A stretch of DNA of 64,000 nt, taken from the NCBI GenBank assembly GCA_033030425.1, contig JAUFSD010000003.1, positions 2,790,001 to 2,854,000 on the forward strand, in the 5' to 3' direction. Each line of letters starts with the position of its first letter. Positions within the stretch are counted from its first letter, which is position 1. The notes beneath the pieces were generated by a model that ran no database searches, was not told the origin of the DNA, and saw only the letters and a program-made list of their open reading frames with translations. Shown here in pieces: positions 35,137 to 46,000 of this stretch. A program made the position numbers and the translations under genes. The DNA comes from Verpa conica. Its lineage: Eukaryota; Ascomycota; Pezizomycetes; Pezizales; Morchellaceae.

Positions 35137-36318
35137 ATGACTCTTCATACACATTCTCTTTCCTCTTCTTTAGGGAGTGAGTCTCCTTATCCAGGAGACT
35201 ACCCCACCTCACCTCACTCCCAAACACCAAACAAAACACTCTACATTGCCAACATCTTCTCTGATACTGACTCAGCCGGCAACAACGTCTTTTTCGCCCC
35301 CCTGTCTCACCTTCTCGAAGCCCAGCCTGGGTTCATACGTCTCAAGATCCTCACAAACCGTAACAAAATCGGGTGTTTTGCTATTGCCTACTACATAGAC
35401 ATCCCATCTGCCCAAACTGCTATGGCTGCTCTTCAAGGTGTCATATTCATGGGGTGTAGAAATGGCCTAGAGATAAGCTTTGCAACTGCTCCAAAAACAA
35501 CCATTATTATTGAAGCTCTTAGACAGGGGCAGAAGGCCCCTACTATTGGTGAAAGCTCTTTCTGGGCACCTCAGTCTAATCGTTCGAGGATTCCAACACC
35601 GATTAAGAGTCCTCTGATATCTACTACTAGGGGTCCTGGTATGCTGGGAGATAAAGTATTTATCCCTGGTTATACGCGCGGATTATCGAGGTTTTCTCAT
35701 ACTCATATGGAGGACAGTAACGTCGATGTCCCACCGAGTGTTGTTGGTATTGGAGATCTGGTAAGTTTGAGATTTGAGTCTAGGCAAAGGCCTGGGGATG
35801 AGCAGGATAATTCTACGAAAATTCGCGGAGATACCAGGGAGAGGTTGTCGGCGGATAAGAAGGCAGAGGAGGATGCAGGTAGTGTGAGGTCAATGCTGAG
35901 CCTTACCCTGGAGGAGGAAACGTTGGTGGAAGTGAGAACCGACGCTGAGGAGCAGGATTACCAGGAACAGATGGAGAGGGCTAGAAAGAAGAGGATCGAA
36001 GAGGGATTTCAATTGGAGAAAAAGAAAGAGAGAGAAATTATTGCAAGGGGAGTTGCGGAGCTTGCGGCGAGAGAACGTAGGGAGGAGCAACTAAAGGAAA
36101 AGGATGGGGGTAAGATTGTGGCTACCCCCAAGGACCCTGAAACACCTATCATCGAGGGGAACCCTGTCCTCGTTGACTTAGATGAGAGTTCGATTGGTAA
36201 CAAGGTATTGCAGGGGGATATTACTAAGAATGAAGCGAGAGATTTACATGAGCTTATGCGTGAAGAGGAACAAATATTTCTGGCAGAGGGTGATTGGATG
36301 GATGCGTTCGATTTCTGA
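35137..36318 (+). CDS. Intronless RRM-type RNA-binding protein
   Basis: The 393-residue protein has one RRM near residues 30-125: LYIANIF fits RNP2 and KIGCFAIAYY fits RNP1, with the AQTAMAALQG helix after it, and an unusually long first loop. The middle is S/T/P-rich. The C-terminal third is charged coiled coil (EEQDYQEQMERARKKRIEEG onward, REEQLKEK), and the end is acidic (REEEQIFLAEGDWMDAFDF). That final helix resembles an acidic interaction motif. Such proteins act in mRNA binding or transport, but the exact family is not clear; Whi3/Mei2-type RRMs are possible relatives. The first ATG follows an A-rich leader (CTAAAG). Confidence 0.75.
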   Translation: MTLHTHSLSSSLGSESPYPGDYPTSPHSQTPNKTLYIANIFSDTDSAGNNVFFAPLSHLLEAQPGFIRLKILTNRNKIGCFAIAYYIDIPSAQTAMAALQGVIFMGCRNGLEISFATAPKTTIIIEALRQGQKAPTIGESSFWAPQSNRSRIPTPIKSPLISTTRGPGMLGDKVFIPGYTRGLSRFSHTHMEDSNVDVPPSVVGIGDLVSLRFESRQRPGDEQDNSTKIRGDTRERLSADKKAEEDAGSVRSMLSLTLEEETLVEVRTDAEEQDYQEQMERARKKRIEEGFQLEKKKEREIIARGVAELAARERREEQLKEKDGGKIVATPKDPETPIIEGNPVLVDLDESSIGNKVLQGDITKNEARDLHELMREEEQIFLAEGDWMDAFDF

Positions 36319-38946
36319 TTCATCTAATATGATTGATCTGTAAACGAACACACAAGTCTATGTTTAGCGGGTATTTAAGGTTTTTCGAAAATCTTACTAG
36401 GGATTTCCCCAGCAAGAAATTTGTAGTTCTCTATAATCCTGAGGTTAGATAACGTCGGTTGGCGAGTCTATTTTTTCTTTCAAATATCAATAAAATCAAA
36501 GAATTCTTTTCTAGTTATATTAGACTTGGCCTAGAAACAAGTGTATCTTGGCAAAGTGGTCAAGATATTAATAATTGCGCATAGGGATTGGACGGGTGAT
36601 AGTCCATGAACATATTTCTGTTATGTATTAGTTGTGCCTAGTTTAGCCTAGTTTTTAGCTGAGCTTATAGCCATTACGTAGCTGTTACGGCCACTACGTC
36701 TATCATGTAAACCTAACCTAATGGTTAAATTTATACCGCCGAAGATAGTTTCTACGACCTCCTTTTGCAGAATGATGATACCGTTGAAGGTATATAGTAC
36801 TTTACCTTCACCCCCCCCTTGTGGATATGTACCAAATCAATAAAAGGCCCTAATAAGACTATAATGTGCCGCCCGCACCCCTAAGCGGACTTCTTCAGAC
36901 TAAACTTGTGATAATCCATCCTAGGGGATTGGGTCTGCTCCTGTGATTGAGGAGCGTTCGAGTGGCCAAGAGGCTTTGGCGGAAGAGAATTAGTGAGAAT
37001 GTACGTAAGGTCGCTATGATGATATTTTCCCCTCCCTCGCTTTGATTCTTTGGGTTGTTGCTAATGTTCATAGATTTTTTGCGGCGGGTTATGGTGGTGG
37101 CGATCAGAGTCTTATGCTAGAGGAGACAAAGGATATAATGTTATATATGGTGGGTCCTTGGGAGAATTTGTAATTTTTACTAAGGAGGAGATTTGGGATC
37201 TCTTAGTAATCTTAGTAATATTAATATAGGGAGATATGTACTGGTAGTTTCTCTCCACTTCTCGGGTTGGGTTCTATAGAACTACAACTTTGGGGTCCCT
37301 ACCTATATATTTTTATAAACTACGACGCTATATGAAGATTAGAAAATCTATAGATATCTTGTAGAGATAAATAATTCTTTATCAATACGGAGAAGAAATC
37401 CTTTTGACCCACTATTGTTAATATTTTGTGAGCTTATAGAGGTTCTAGTTTTTATATTAACCGCTTGTGACATATGTGAGCGCTAACTAGTGAATTATCA
37501 ACCTATTTGAAACAAGAAATAATAATCGGAGAAGCCTGATCTAGTGGTAAAGGGTATTTACGTTTGCAACTGGGCTAGTATCAAAAGATTATAAATGCGG
37601 ATAGTCCAAGTTAATTTACCCTACATTACATATGTAGCCTTGATTACTTTATATTATATGGAGAGAGAGAGTCAATAGAAGCTTCTCAACGCTTGGATAG
37701 AGATAGAGTTTTCTTATCTTATATTCTTCATCTAGAAGGGTGTGACTACTGCGATTCAACTTTCCAGTCCATTTTAGTAATAGGAGGGTATCATGAGCTT
37801 GAGCCTAAACCATGGCCTGGGAATTCCTTTGCGAATTAATCAAATAATTGCTGGCTCAGCTTCCTGTACTCTAGACAACTACGTTTTCTGGAGCTTTCTC
37901 CGATTCTATTCGTTTATTTGAAAGCACGTGCGTGGATGAATTCATATATTTTTAGTTCCAACTATCATCAACTATCACTCGTTAAACTCAGTCACAAACT
38001 ATCTTTCTCGGCCGGTTCCGACCATATTTTTATATTTTGTATATTTTATCGAGGGTTACGCTAGATCAGGATAATCCCGGATAGATAAACAAGTGTATCT
38101 AAAAAACACCTGAAAGACTATTACAAAGACCGGCATTCCCAGTCAGCCATATCAAGATAGGCGCAAGACGCCGCATACCGTACTTAGGTAGCATGTACTT
38201 TAAAATATATATACCGGACTACTAAATTTATAGAGAGTATACGGAGGGAGTACCCAGTACTTGGTTCTCCTCGTAGCTTCATGATACCTCAACTATTAGA
38301 CGCTCGGCGTTGCTCCGCATGTGGCATAGCAACAAGTTTCTCAGTAGTCCAAAACCAGTAGGTCCTTAGATTTCCACATCCATGACTCCACCAATCGGTA
38401 GGATCCCATCCCCACATATACATGCCATAAAACCTATTGGTGGGGATGTAAAGCAAAAGCTTATCATTAACTTCAATCCACTTTCCCCACGTTCATACGT
38501 TCCCCTCCTTCTCCCCCTGAAAGCCATGATGATCATCATCCTTCAGGAATTTCCTCCGCCGACTATACGGAACAACAACAAGAGCTATTATCCTAGGAAA
38601 ATTTCGGGAGGCAAAAGCTGATAGGAAAAGTCATGGGTCGTAATAATATCTCTAGGGCGCCTTCCTGTTTCGCGGTAAATTATTTAATCTAGCTTCGTCG
38701 TCGACGACCTAATGATATCGAAATGCCGACTATGTACTCGTGATCAAGCTTAGTGTAATGGCTTTGCCTTAGGCGTTACTATCATATCATTGTAATCTGG
38801 AAATGACAGGAGAAAATGACACTTAAGCTGACCTAAAACCGTACGTACAAAAAACCTGAACTACAAAATGCGTCCGCACCCGCTCAACTCCTCCTTTGTG
38901 CTAGATCAGTCGTTTTTTTAAGCTATTCTTATCAACAGCAAAAACT
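36319..38946. other. AT-rich spacer, 2.6 kb
   Basis: No gene recognised. Weak structures only: tRNA A-box-like tracts (36551, 36966, 37538) that do not fold, an imperfect hairpin around 38386-38452 (CCACCAAT / ATTGGTGG), and the 14-mer AAACAAGTGTATCT at about 36537 and 38088. This is probably decayed repeat DNA plus the RNase T2 promoter. Confidence 0.45.
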
Positions 38947-40427
38947 ATGTCGTTCAAACTTTTTTCAGTTGCAAAGATCGCTCTTTGTTCGGCGCTGATC
39001 GCGCTTGGTGTTGAGGCGGGAACTCCCGCGAGTTGCACGAGCACTCAAATAAGTTGTCAGAACACCACCGCGGTTTCAAATCTCTGCTGCTTCAATGCCC
39101 CAGGAGGACAGCTCCTCCAGACACAGTTCTGGGATACCGATCCTGTGACAGGTTTGTCGTCTTCTTTGAATGTCATCCTGAGTATTACTAATAATTCTAC
39201 CATAAAATAGGTCCAGTTGATTCATGGACGATCCATGGTCTCTGGTATGTCTATCAGTTTTCTTCGAATTATATACTCTATTAACCTTAACCTAAAGGCC
39301 TGATAACTGCGACGGAACCTATGATGCAAATTGTGACAGCACTCGTGTGTATACAGGCATTGCAAGCATCCTCACTTCTGCCGGCCAGAGTTCGCTGTTG
39401 AGCTACATGCAGACATACTGGAAAGATTACCAGGGCGATGATGAATCTCTCTGGGAGCATGAATGGAGTAAACATGGTACCTGTATTAACACACTTAAGC
39501 CCAACTGCTATACTAGCTATACTTCCAAGGAAGAGCTTATCGATTATTTGGAGGTTACTGTCAACTTATTCAAGGGCCTGGATACTTATAAGGTACGTAA
39601 AGGAAAGAGAATGGAGGGAAGTGGATTTACTAATGGTGATTTATATAGTCCCTTGCAGCAGCTGGAATTACCCCTTCCAGTACCAAGACATACACCTCCG
39701 CAGCAATTATAGCTGCCCTCAAAGCCGCAACAGGCCACACAGTCACAATTGGTTGCTCTAGTGGCGCTTTGAATGAAGTCTGGTACCACTTCAACGTCAA
39801 GGGCAGTGTCCCAACCGGAGAGTTCATTGCCGCTGAGCCAGGTAATTATACCACCTACTATTCTCTACTTGGAGTAATATACTCACAAAGAAACCGCAAT
39901 AGATGGTACAAAATCTACCTGCGCTACTTCTGGTGTCAAGTACCTCCCTAAGAGTGGGAGTTCAACTCCTACAACTACGACGTCTGCTACGGCCGCACCT
40001 ACAAGCACTGGTATCTTTTCTGGGAGTGGATACTTGAACGCTGTAACTAGCGGCGCTATAACTGGGTGCATCATCAGTGCAGGGACATGGTATACCACTG
40101 GTACTTGCGCGACATTTACCGCTGCCATCTCAGGGTCAGGATTTACCCTCACATCCAGTAAAGGTGCCTGTGCTATCGTCAGTGGCGCTTTGAGTTGCAC
40201 TTCTGGTAATACTGCTACTGTGTTTACGGTATGTCATGCCTGTTTCTATCTTATGTATGCTCGATATTGACGTTCCTTTGAAGGCAGCTGGTGGTCTTCT
40301 TGCTTCGAGTGGTAGTACAGCGTTTTATGCGACTAGTGTTCCGAGTGGATCGACGCAGGCGACAGTCTATACTTCGAGCACGAGTGCACATTCTACAGCC
40401 TTAACGATCTCATGGGAGGCTATATAG
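38947..40427 (+). CDS. Secreted ribonuclease T2 with C-terminal extension
   Basis: RNase T2 cleaves single-stranded RNA through 2,3-cyclic phosphate and is secreted or vacuolar. Exons 38947-39151, 39211-39244, 39298-39592, 39649-39841, 39891-40228 and 40284-40427 give 402 residues. A signal peptide (about residues 1-24, ending GVEAG) is clear. The two active-site segments are present: IHGLWPDNC (His77), formed by a 34-bp micro-exon, and HEWSKHGTC (Glu135, Lys138, His139). Cysteines typical of the fold are in place. After a T/S-rich linker (near residue 270) a domain of about 110 residues, SGSGYLNAVTSGAI onward, resembles the extension of fungal RNase T2-like enzymes. Confidence 0.93.
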
Positions 40428-41365
40428 GCTAGGTGGACTGGTAGTTGTATAGGGATCGTACTTCAGTGCTTTTTTTTAGAGTGTTTTTAATAGAGTTTTC
40501 TAGTTATTCAGTAGATGGATACCTAGTTAAAAGGAATTATTTTCACCCTACCTTCTGTGTTCACACTATCCGAGCCACGTTTGACAGCTATCATTTTACT
40601 TTGTCGCCTAGCTTGACTTACTACTTACTACCCTACCGTATGATTATAGTTATTTTCACTTGTTTTGAATCTGGAAAGGTATACATATCCTACATTCTTC
40701 CAGTAACACCTTAATCTCTTACCAAGCTAGATTTTTATTAGCCATAAAATTCTCAAGGGTAGCAACTATTCGTTGATATCACTATTATATGCCGTACCAT
40801 AATGTTTATCCCTACCTAAGTCTTAGTGCGGATATGATAAAGAAGATAACGAGGGTTCTGTTTATTTCTACACCTGGCCCTTCACTAAAATGGGGGGGGA
40901 AAGGATATACGGAGTCTCTCTATAAGTATACATATAAACAAGATATTTTTTGAAGAAAGAGTAAAAAGTGAGAAAAAAGAAAGGAATCGCCGTAGGTAAT
41001 CTTAATTCCCACCCATGCATAGGGATACGGGTGACTAAGGTAATCGAGAGTGAGAAAATAAATCGAAGGCGCATATCACAATAATCCCAATTTATATATA
41101 CCTACGGAAATAAGAACTTTCGTTAAAGGACTGACTGAAGGGTACAAGAAATATTAAAGACTAGAGAAAAGAGATCTTTTTACTTCATCATAGAAGTTCT
41201 TTGTCTTGGTCCTCATCCTCGTCTTCATCTTTACCTTTATTTTTGTCTTCTCCACCCCCCTCTAGCTCTCCACCAAGGCTGCTATAGTTGAATTTTCCCT
41301 ACATAAGTTCCCACAGACGAGAGACCCTGTTTGCACTGTATATGTTTTTTGATGTGATATCGGAA
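40428..41365. other. Spacer downstream of RNase T2
   Basis: AT-rich with short frames, no gene recognised. A pyrimidine-rich stretch near 41205-41275 could be the tail of the ankyrin pseudogene, since its reverse strand is rich in Glu/Lys/Asp codons. Confidence 0.4.
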
Positions 41366-41880
41366 CTTTGGATTGTGTAGTAAAAAGTCAGATACCACCT
41401 GTCCTTGTTTTTCCCGAGAGCTCATTTCGGCCCCTTTATTGATTAACAGTGATATCTATCTCCTCTTCTCCGGCATTACTGCCTAGTGTAATACCATATG
41501 TCCATCGCTATCCACGGCTGATATATCGGCACCTTCACCACTCCCCGATTTATGAACCCTGTCGGAAGATTCCCTAAAAATACCTAATAGCTGTAGTATA
41601 AAGGTACAAATCCATCCTTAGCTTTAGTTATTATATCTACGCTCCTATAAAGCAATAGTATAATAACCGAGTTATTTCCTCTGTCGGCTACTACGTGAAA
41701 TGCTGTCCATCTATGGATATCTCTGGCTGGTATATCAACGCCTCTACCAAGTAGCAGTTTAACAAGCGACTCTTATCCGTTGTAGGCCGCTATATGAAGC
41801 GCTGTCTACCCGCAGGTATCTTTAGCTACATAATATACCTGCCTCTGACAAGTAGAAACTTAAAAATTGACTCCCATCTA
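41366..41880 (-). pseudogene. Ankyrin-repeat pseudogene with RIP-type stops
   Basis: Read on the minus strand, this stretch translates to ankyrin repeats broken by stops and frame changes. Examples are TALHIAAYNG, ESLVKLLLGRGVDI, WTAFHVVADRGN and, one frame over, GADISAVDSDG and LLINKGAEM. In the expected G-W-T-A-L-H motif the Trp codon is TAG (TGG to TAG), and NG-stop-ES fits CAA to TAA. Both are the CpA/TpG changes expected of RIP. At least one frameshift lies near 41840 and another near 41560. Fungal ankyrin proteins are often multicopy, which would make them RIP targets. Confidence 0.7.
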
Positions 41881-42421
41881 CTGCCCCGAGAATTTGTATA
41901 ACTGGTATTATCTTCTGATAGAAGTTGGACCAAAGGCAAGTGATCAAGGATAACTGCTATACAGTCCGCGTTTTCGGGTATTGCTCACCGGGTCTTGGCG
42001 AACATATAGCCACGGTTCATAAAGTATTTTTGTAGGTATGAAGATATGCTCCCCAAGTTTCAAGTCCATTCATAAGTTTCTGAGGATCCTTCGGAGTTTT
42101 GTTCACTTTGCTAATGTATCCATGGCCCCATATATACGGCCACTTGTGTTGTGACCTGAATGACTGTAATAATGCTCGCTCCAAAGACTATGATTCTACG
42201 GGATAAATAGTGGTTCTCCTTACGGGCAAAATTATTGAATAGTTTTGCTGCAGTGGTGGCGCGGGGTTGATCAGCGTTGTTCGTGTAACCACGAGGAAGT
42301 ACTGGTAGGCCACCACAAAAATACTTTCATTCTTTCGCGCGAGGAAGGGCCTACGAAACAGGCGGCCGGACCCAGATTATTTACTATAACAAGGTTTTAT
42401 TACAGCTCATATTACTCAAGC

Positions 42422-42884
42422 GTTTATTAAATACTCGGAGCGAGGTTACAACCAAGATCCGTCATGATGCAGCCCTAAGACGACTAAGACAACCATAAAG
42501 ACAGTGTATTCTCTTGTTAGGCTACTTAGGTGTTCATCAATATCTCGGAATGAGGCTGCAACCGTAACCTCACCAAGGAATAACGGTAACTCCAGATTAG
42601 CGACACAGCAAAACAGCACCTACTACATATAACAATCCCATTCAATTCGTTACTCCGATACAGCTTCCCCTCTTATGTGGCTGTTGTAACTATCCACGCT
42701 GTATAGGTCACCTCTGGTGAGGTTACGCGGCTACAGCCTCATTCCGAGATATCAATGAACGCCTAAGTATATAGCGACTCTATTATTGTGTAGTTCACTG
42801 CTTTTGCTGTTCTGGTAGTTACTGCGGTGTTGCCGTTTCGGGGGTAGGCCGCGGTCGCAATCTCACTCCGAGTGTTTCATGAGA
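42422..42884. repeat. Foldback (long inverted-repeat) element, about 460 bp
   Basis: Two arms of about 155-170 bp face each other around a loop of about 140 bp (42575-42715). The inner arms match well: 42528-42574 (ending CTCGGAATGAGGCTGCAACC...) against 42716-42764 reversed. The outer arms are 42427-42453 (ACTCGGAGCGAGGTTACAACC) against 42853-42879 reversed. Most differences are C/T or G/A transitions. Each arm itself holds two related CTCGGA-GAGG units, so four copies occur in all. No coding frame. It could be a MITE or a damaged tandem inversion. Confidence 0.6.
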
Positions 42885-43050
42885 AACCCAATGTTTTTTT
42901 TTTTGAAAAACTAAGTAATGAATTTGTCACTTCGTTTACTACCGCCTGACTCATAAGATCTAAAGAAAAAAAAACTAAGAAAACTCCTCTACGTAAGGTA
43001 GATCTTTTTTTAAGTAGATAAATGCTGTACCATCAACACACAAAGACTCT

Positions 43051-46000
43051 TTACATTCCTTCCTCAATAAACATATCTTTCATCAATGCATCCTCACACG
43101 TTTCTAAATCTGGTGGTTTCATGCCATAAGTTCCCTCGTAAACGAAGATGCTAAGATTATTGAAGAATGGTCGTAGTATCTCAGCCTTGATATCCCCTCC
43201 ACCCCTTTCGAGCTCTCTGATTTTCTCCCCAGCCAACCATGGCCTCCTTCTATTCTCCACTACTGCACCACTCTGAGATGACGAAGAAGGGAGTTCCATC
43301 GCAACCTGATCTACAAGTGCTGCAGGAACCCAGCTATTTGGACGATAGACTGCCTCTATTGTATCAGTGACGAACAACCATTCATGAAGCTGAAATTCAT
43401 CAGGTGTGATAACTAGCAGGGTATCCAGCAGTTTGCATGCTTGGAGGATGCTCGAATCTGTGTAGACAAAACTGTCCTCATCGGGGAATAGTGCCGAAAG
43501 CGCCGATTGCAACTCGGTATTAATTAACGGCCAGAATGATGCAAGGTGTACTGGTGAGATCCTTAGTGTAAGAGCTCGGAAGACCATGTAAACCTCGCCC
43601 CTAGTTGCCGATGATGGTGATGTTACAGCTGTTGCTGAAAGGAGTTCCACTAACTTTTCCTCAAGTTCTTTAAGATTTATAACAAAAGTGTCTTTCTCTG
43701 CTGCGAATATGAGGAATGCGATCCTCCTGAGATTGAGCTGTGTCTTTTTGTCGGCTTCCTGTCTAGCCGAGGTCGCGCCAACCCCAAATAACACACCCGC
43801 TGTTGTGGGGGGAGTAATTCTTCCTAAGAGATCGGCCATACGTTCCCGATCACTAAGCAGATACTGTCTAACGAGTGGGACCCAATTTTCTTTCACCAAT
43901 GATACCGGTGACGAGAAGAATTTAGGATCTAAGAGGGCATCAGAAAGTTCCTTCTTCCAGGCCTTTTGGTTATTTTGTAACCGAGTGAGTTGGTATAGAA
44001 GGTCTAGTATTCCTGAGGAAATATTCTGGGGAAACGCTTTTGACCTAAAAGTCGGCCCAATGACGCTTGTAGAGATTGTAACGGAGGCTACTACAACTCG
44101 ATCAGGTTCAACTAATACTTTGCGAAGCTCAGGAACAATTGATGCCAAGATCGCCACGATATCGTCCGGAGAAGCTCTTCCGCGCCCGGTCCTTTCTATG
44201 TTGCCCTCACTGTCGGCCTGCTTCTCCCCATTTGAACCCGCAACTGGTGCTGGGGCTTCTAAGAGATTTTGTCCCATCGGCCTGACGGTGAATGCTGCCG
44301 TTAAAAGTCGTAAAAATAGGTCCTAGCCTATAAATTAGCTAGGTTGCTATAATAAATTAAGCTAAAGGGGATGAAAAGTAACATACACCCAACTCCTTCC
44401 TCATTCTTTTTTGTTCCCCAAAATTTGTGTTGTCAACTTTCTCTCCCAGGATCGCCGTAAAACTCAATAAACTTGGTAAAGTCTGTCGATGTGGGAATGG
44501 GTTTGTTAAAACATCCCTCAAGAAAACCATACAATCCGCCCAAATCTCGTCCATTGCATCGTCCTCTAAGCTTCGAGCATACTCCACTAAAAACACGACT
44601 ACTTCCAGATCACTTAATTCCGCAGTTAATGTAGACTTCCTGTTAGGATCCAAGGCAGCTGGGTTTGTCCGCGAGTATATGGCGTTAAATATAGCCGGGA
44701 TCGTATGTTTGGGTCTTGATCCATCGAGAACATTGATAAGTTTGAATATACTCGTCATTTTCTTGTTGTCAGTATTGATTCCCGAAGAGTGCTTTGCGGG
44801 CCATAGCTCGATTAGAGTCTCCAAGCACTCCAATGTTTCTGCCGCAAAAAGATGCTCTAAAATCCTTCTAGCACGTCCCCTCATCCTTACACTTGTGTAT
44901 AGCCAGCTTTCTTTACTTCCTGAATCAAGTACTGAATCACTCTCACCACCAGAATTGGCATCTCCCCAACTCCAAATCGAATAGCAGCTTTTCACGGTAT
45001 CCTGGAAACACAAAAGCACAGTGAGACGATTGTTTGCTGCTGAGCTCCTATTCTGTGGACTCTCAACAGCAAACACGCCGCTAACCATGTTACCAAAAAA
45101 ACCACCAGTTGTCTGCGCATCTGGGCTTTTGGGTCCAGCGATCTTGATTTCCTCGGTGACAAGTTTATCGTGAGCTGCCGCAAGGATTTGTTCCAGCCCA
45201 TTGAGTAATGCTACCAGTGTCCCCTCGGGACTCTTGATCCTAAAAGAGATCCCTCGGTGCTCTCCTTCTTTAAACACCTGTTTGAGCGTCTCAAAGGTTT
45301 GTCTGATTTGCTCGCACAAGCACTCTACCAAAGGTATAAGGATTTGGAATATCACGTTCTCCAATAGCGGCAAACACTCTGTCAAAAAATTAATCCAGCT
45401 ATCCAACACAGGCCTACCGCTCGGGCTCGAAAACCCTCCAACAAGACATTTTACCAATTGTTGTGGAGGCTTAGCCTGAGGTGGAGGGGGGTTTGCTTTC
45501 TCTGGTTCCTGTATAGTGGTAGGTGGACGGTTGCCTTTAATACTTCCAGACTGTATTTTTAGCTGACCCAACTGGCTCGTTGGTCTCATAAGAGATAATT
45601 TCAAGGCTGCGAATAGAACATCGAGTAAGGAAACCTGGACAAAAGTGTCCTTTGTCTCTATTGCTGATATCAGCCGTGCAGTAAGAATATCCTCAAGTTC
45701 CATTTCCGCGAGCGGCTTTGCATAAGGACTTAAAAGTAATCGATGTAATACTTTTAGTGCTGTTCTATGTAGCCGGGAAACGCTTTCAGAGCCGTCTCTA
45801 TCATTTGAATCACCGTCAATAGCTCTAATTGTAACCTTCACAAAGAAGGTTTGCAAAGGCATATCTTCCTCCCCATATCCGCCTATAAAAGGTGCCAGAT
45901 GTTAGAAACACCTGACGAGTAGTGAGATTGAGGTGAAAATTGTTTGCTCACTTTCGGCTAAGGCTCTCAGCCGTGTTTCATCTGTTCCAGTTGACTCGCT

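Noticed and set aside
36541..37590. Three A-box-like tracts (near 36551, 36966, 37538) suggesting tRNA-derived SINEs
   Set aside because: No matching B boxes, shared body or poly-A tail; too degenerate to support.
36537..38102. 14-mer AAACAAGTGTATCT repeated 1.55 kb apart, considered as LTR ends
   Set aside because: Similarity does not extend beyond the 14-mer and no internal retroelement coding is visible.
43688..44984. Plus-strand frames (43688-44326 and 44427-44984) opposite DOP1
   Set aside because: Antisense shadows of DOP1 exons 5 and 6.
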